Assembly (NCBI GenBank): GCA_035503055.1 | Contig: DATJTV010000404.1 | Span: 1 to 6,200, forward strand | Source: JAKAWQ01 sp035503055 | GTDB lineage: Bacteria > Pseudomonadota > Alphaproteobacteria > Acetobacterales > Acetobacteraceae | Reading direction: 5' to 3' | DNA length: 6,200 bases | Shown here: one piece after another, positions 5,801 through 6,200 of the stretch | Position numbering within the stretch: the first letter of the stretch is position 1 | Layout of the letters: each line of letters opens with the position of its first letter | Translations under genes and position numbers: made by a program | The notes under the pieces: model-generated | The model's database searches: none | What the model was told of the DNA's origin: nothing | The model's input: only the letters and a program-made list of their open reading frames with translations

Positions 5801-5926
5801 GCCTACACGATGAGCTGCGGCGATTGCCTCTGCGGCATGGGCGCGGCCCTGATGCCCCGGCCGAGGACCGCCGGCGCGGTGGCCGCGCATGAGATGCGAT
5901 GTCTCGATAGGTTCCTCCGTTTTTAG
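5801..5926 (+). pseudogene. Decayed duplicate of the 3' end of the DHA2 transporter gene
   Basis: 5801-5893 aligns with 4603-4722, the last 40 codons including the stop, with 79 of 93 aligned bases identical and one 27-base in-frame deletion. In the same frame it reads AYTMSCGDCLCGMGAAL, then MPRPRTAGAVAAH, against AYTMTYSDCFFGMGVVL and MPRPKAAGAVAAH in the intact transporter. The deletion removes nine residues of the last membrane helix. Many differences change the amino acid (Tyr to Cys, Phe to Cys, Val to Ala), as expected without selection. The TAG stop has become GAG, and the frame now runs to TAG at 5924-5926. There is no start codon context or upstream transporter sequence: homology begins about four bases after the unknown gene's stop. 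It is a non-functional remnant, from a local duplication or from a lost second transporter gene. Confidence 0.85.
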
Positions 5927-6070
5927 AGCGTGATCGCCGAAGGTTGAATCGGGGCACCCCGCGAACTCGTTCGCGGGGACCCCGGCACCGAAGGCGTTCG
6001 ATCACGCGGGAAAACAAAGACCTAGAGCGGGATGCGTGAGCCGAAGCGAACGCATCCCGCTCTAGGGTCT
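5927..6070. repeat. Composite palindromic intergenic element (two hairpins)
   Basis: Part one has outer arms GCGTGATCG (5928-5936) and CGATCACGC (5999-6007). They enclose an inner stem CCCCGCGAA-CTCG-TTCGCGGGG (5957-5978), itself extended by GGGG/CCCC (5951-5954 with 5980-5983). Part two, after the linker AAAACAAAG, has 17-base perfect arms CCTAGAGCGGGATGCGT (6021-6037) and ACGCATCCCGCTCTAGG (6050-6066) around a 12-base loop, prolonged by AGA/TCT past a one-base bulge. The arrangement resembles REP/BIME-type extragenic repeats of proteobacteria. A truncated inverted relative lies at 4745-4816. There is no U-tract, so it is not a classical terminator, though it may protect or end transcripts. 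Confidence 0.75.
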
Positions 6071-6086
6071 GCCTCGACCTTTCATC

Positions 6087-6127
6087 GTCGGGCCGCTTCG
6101 CGGTCCGGCTAAAGGCCGAACCGCGAA
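6087..6127. repeat. Overlapping, mutually exclusive hairpins
   Basis: Hairpin one pairs 6087-6096 with 6100-6109 (GTCGGGCCGC and GCGGTCCGGC, 10 pairs including two G-T). Hairpin two pairs TTCGCGGTCCGGC (6097-6109) with GCCGAACCGCGAA (6115-6127), 12 of 13 pairs. They share 6097-6109, so only one can form at a time. This could be a fragment of another palindromic repeat or a structural switch. No downstream gene is visible to assign a role. Confidence 0.5.
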
Positions 6128-6200
6128 CGCGCGATCAACCGATCTGGCCAGCACCGGCCCAACGGGACCAGCCCATCGAGACATCACAATCAGAGCCATT
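6128..6200. other. No gene recognised
   Basis: No open frame with start and ribosome site, no promoter and no further strong symmetry was found. An ATG on the minus strand at 6199-6197 opens only a short frame that stops inside the hairpin region near 6062-6064. Confidence 0.4.

Noticed and set aside
4745..6035. A transposon with terminal inverted repeats
   Set aside because: The inverted copies are internally palindromic intergenic elements and unequal in extent. No transposase or target-site duplication is seen, and the transporter direct repeats do not coincide with their ends.
5927..6127. CRISPR array or integron attC site
   Set aside because: There are no regularly spaced direct repeats. 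The hairpins differ from one another and do not show the R/L box layout needed for an attC call.
6062..6199. Minus-strand gene starting at the ATG complementary to 6197-6199
   Set aside because: The frame is only about 45 codons, stops inside the palindromic region, has no ribosome site and no recognisable sequence.

Overview
The window is GC-rich (strong G/C preference at third codon positions) and looks like chromosome from an alphaproteobacterium. The evidence is the LigE-like glutathione transferase, the AefR-type TetR regulator paired with an EmrAB-type DHA2 pump, and the intergenic palindromes built on AGAGCGGGATGC. This placement is an inference from gene style; there is no rRNA or tRNA to fix a taxon.

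Layout. (1) 1-1046: a divergent pair, the N-terminal part of an MBL-fold hydrolase on the minus strand (running off the left edge) and a complete glutathione S-transferase on the plus strand. They share an 86-bp gap carrying inverted repeats, so both leaders hold the same GAGCCAAGG box. (2) 1101-4722: a self-contained efflux cassette. A TetR/AefR-like repressor on the minus strand faces away from a translationally coupled HlyD/EmrA adaptor and DHA2/EmrB transporter on the plus strand. The 176-bp control region has three copies of the palindrome ACTGAACCGTTCAGT. One copy lies inside the tetR promoter, one just upstream of the pump -35 and one just downstream of the pump -10. This predicts autorepression plus repression of the pump, relieved by an unknown ligand. 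The outer-membrane partner is not in the window. (3) 4723-6200: a mosaic, gene-poor stretch. It contains one gene of unknown function (276 aa) that is itself an internal tandem duplication, followed directly by a decayed second copy of the 3' end of the transporter gene. Palindromic intergenic elements lie on both sides: a composite two-hairpin element at 5927-6070 and a truncated, inverted relative at 4745-4816.

How the parts work together. The adaptor and transporter should form a tripartite drug or aromatic-compound exporter controlled by the TetR protein. The MBL hydrolase and GST could be co-regulated detoxification enzymes, but nothing ties them directly to the pump. The most unusual items are the duplicated unknown protein, the transporter-tail remnant behind it, the inverted pair of composite palindromes and the apparently leaderless tetR transcript.
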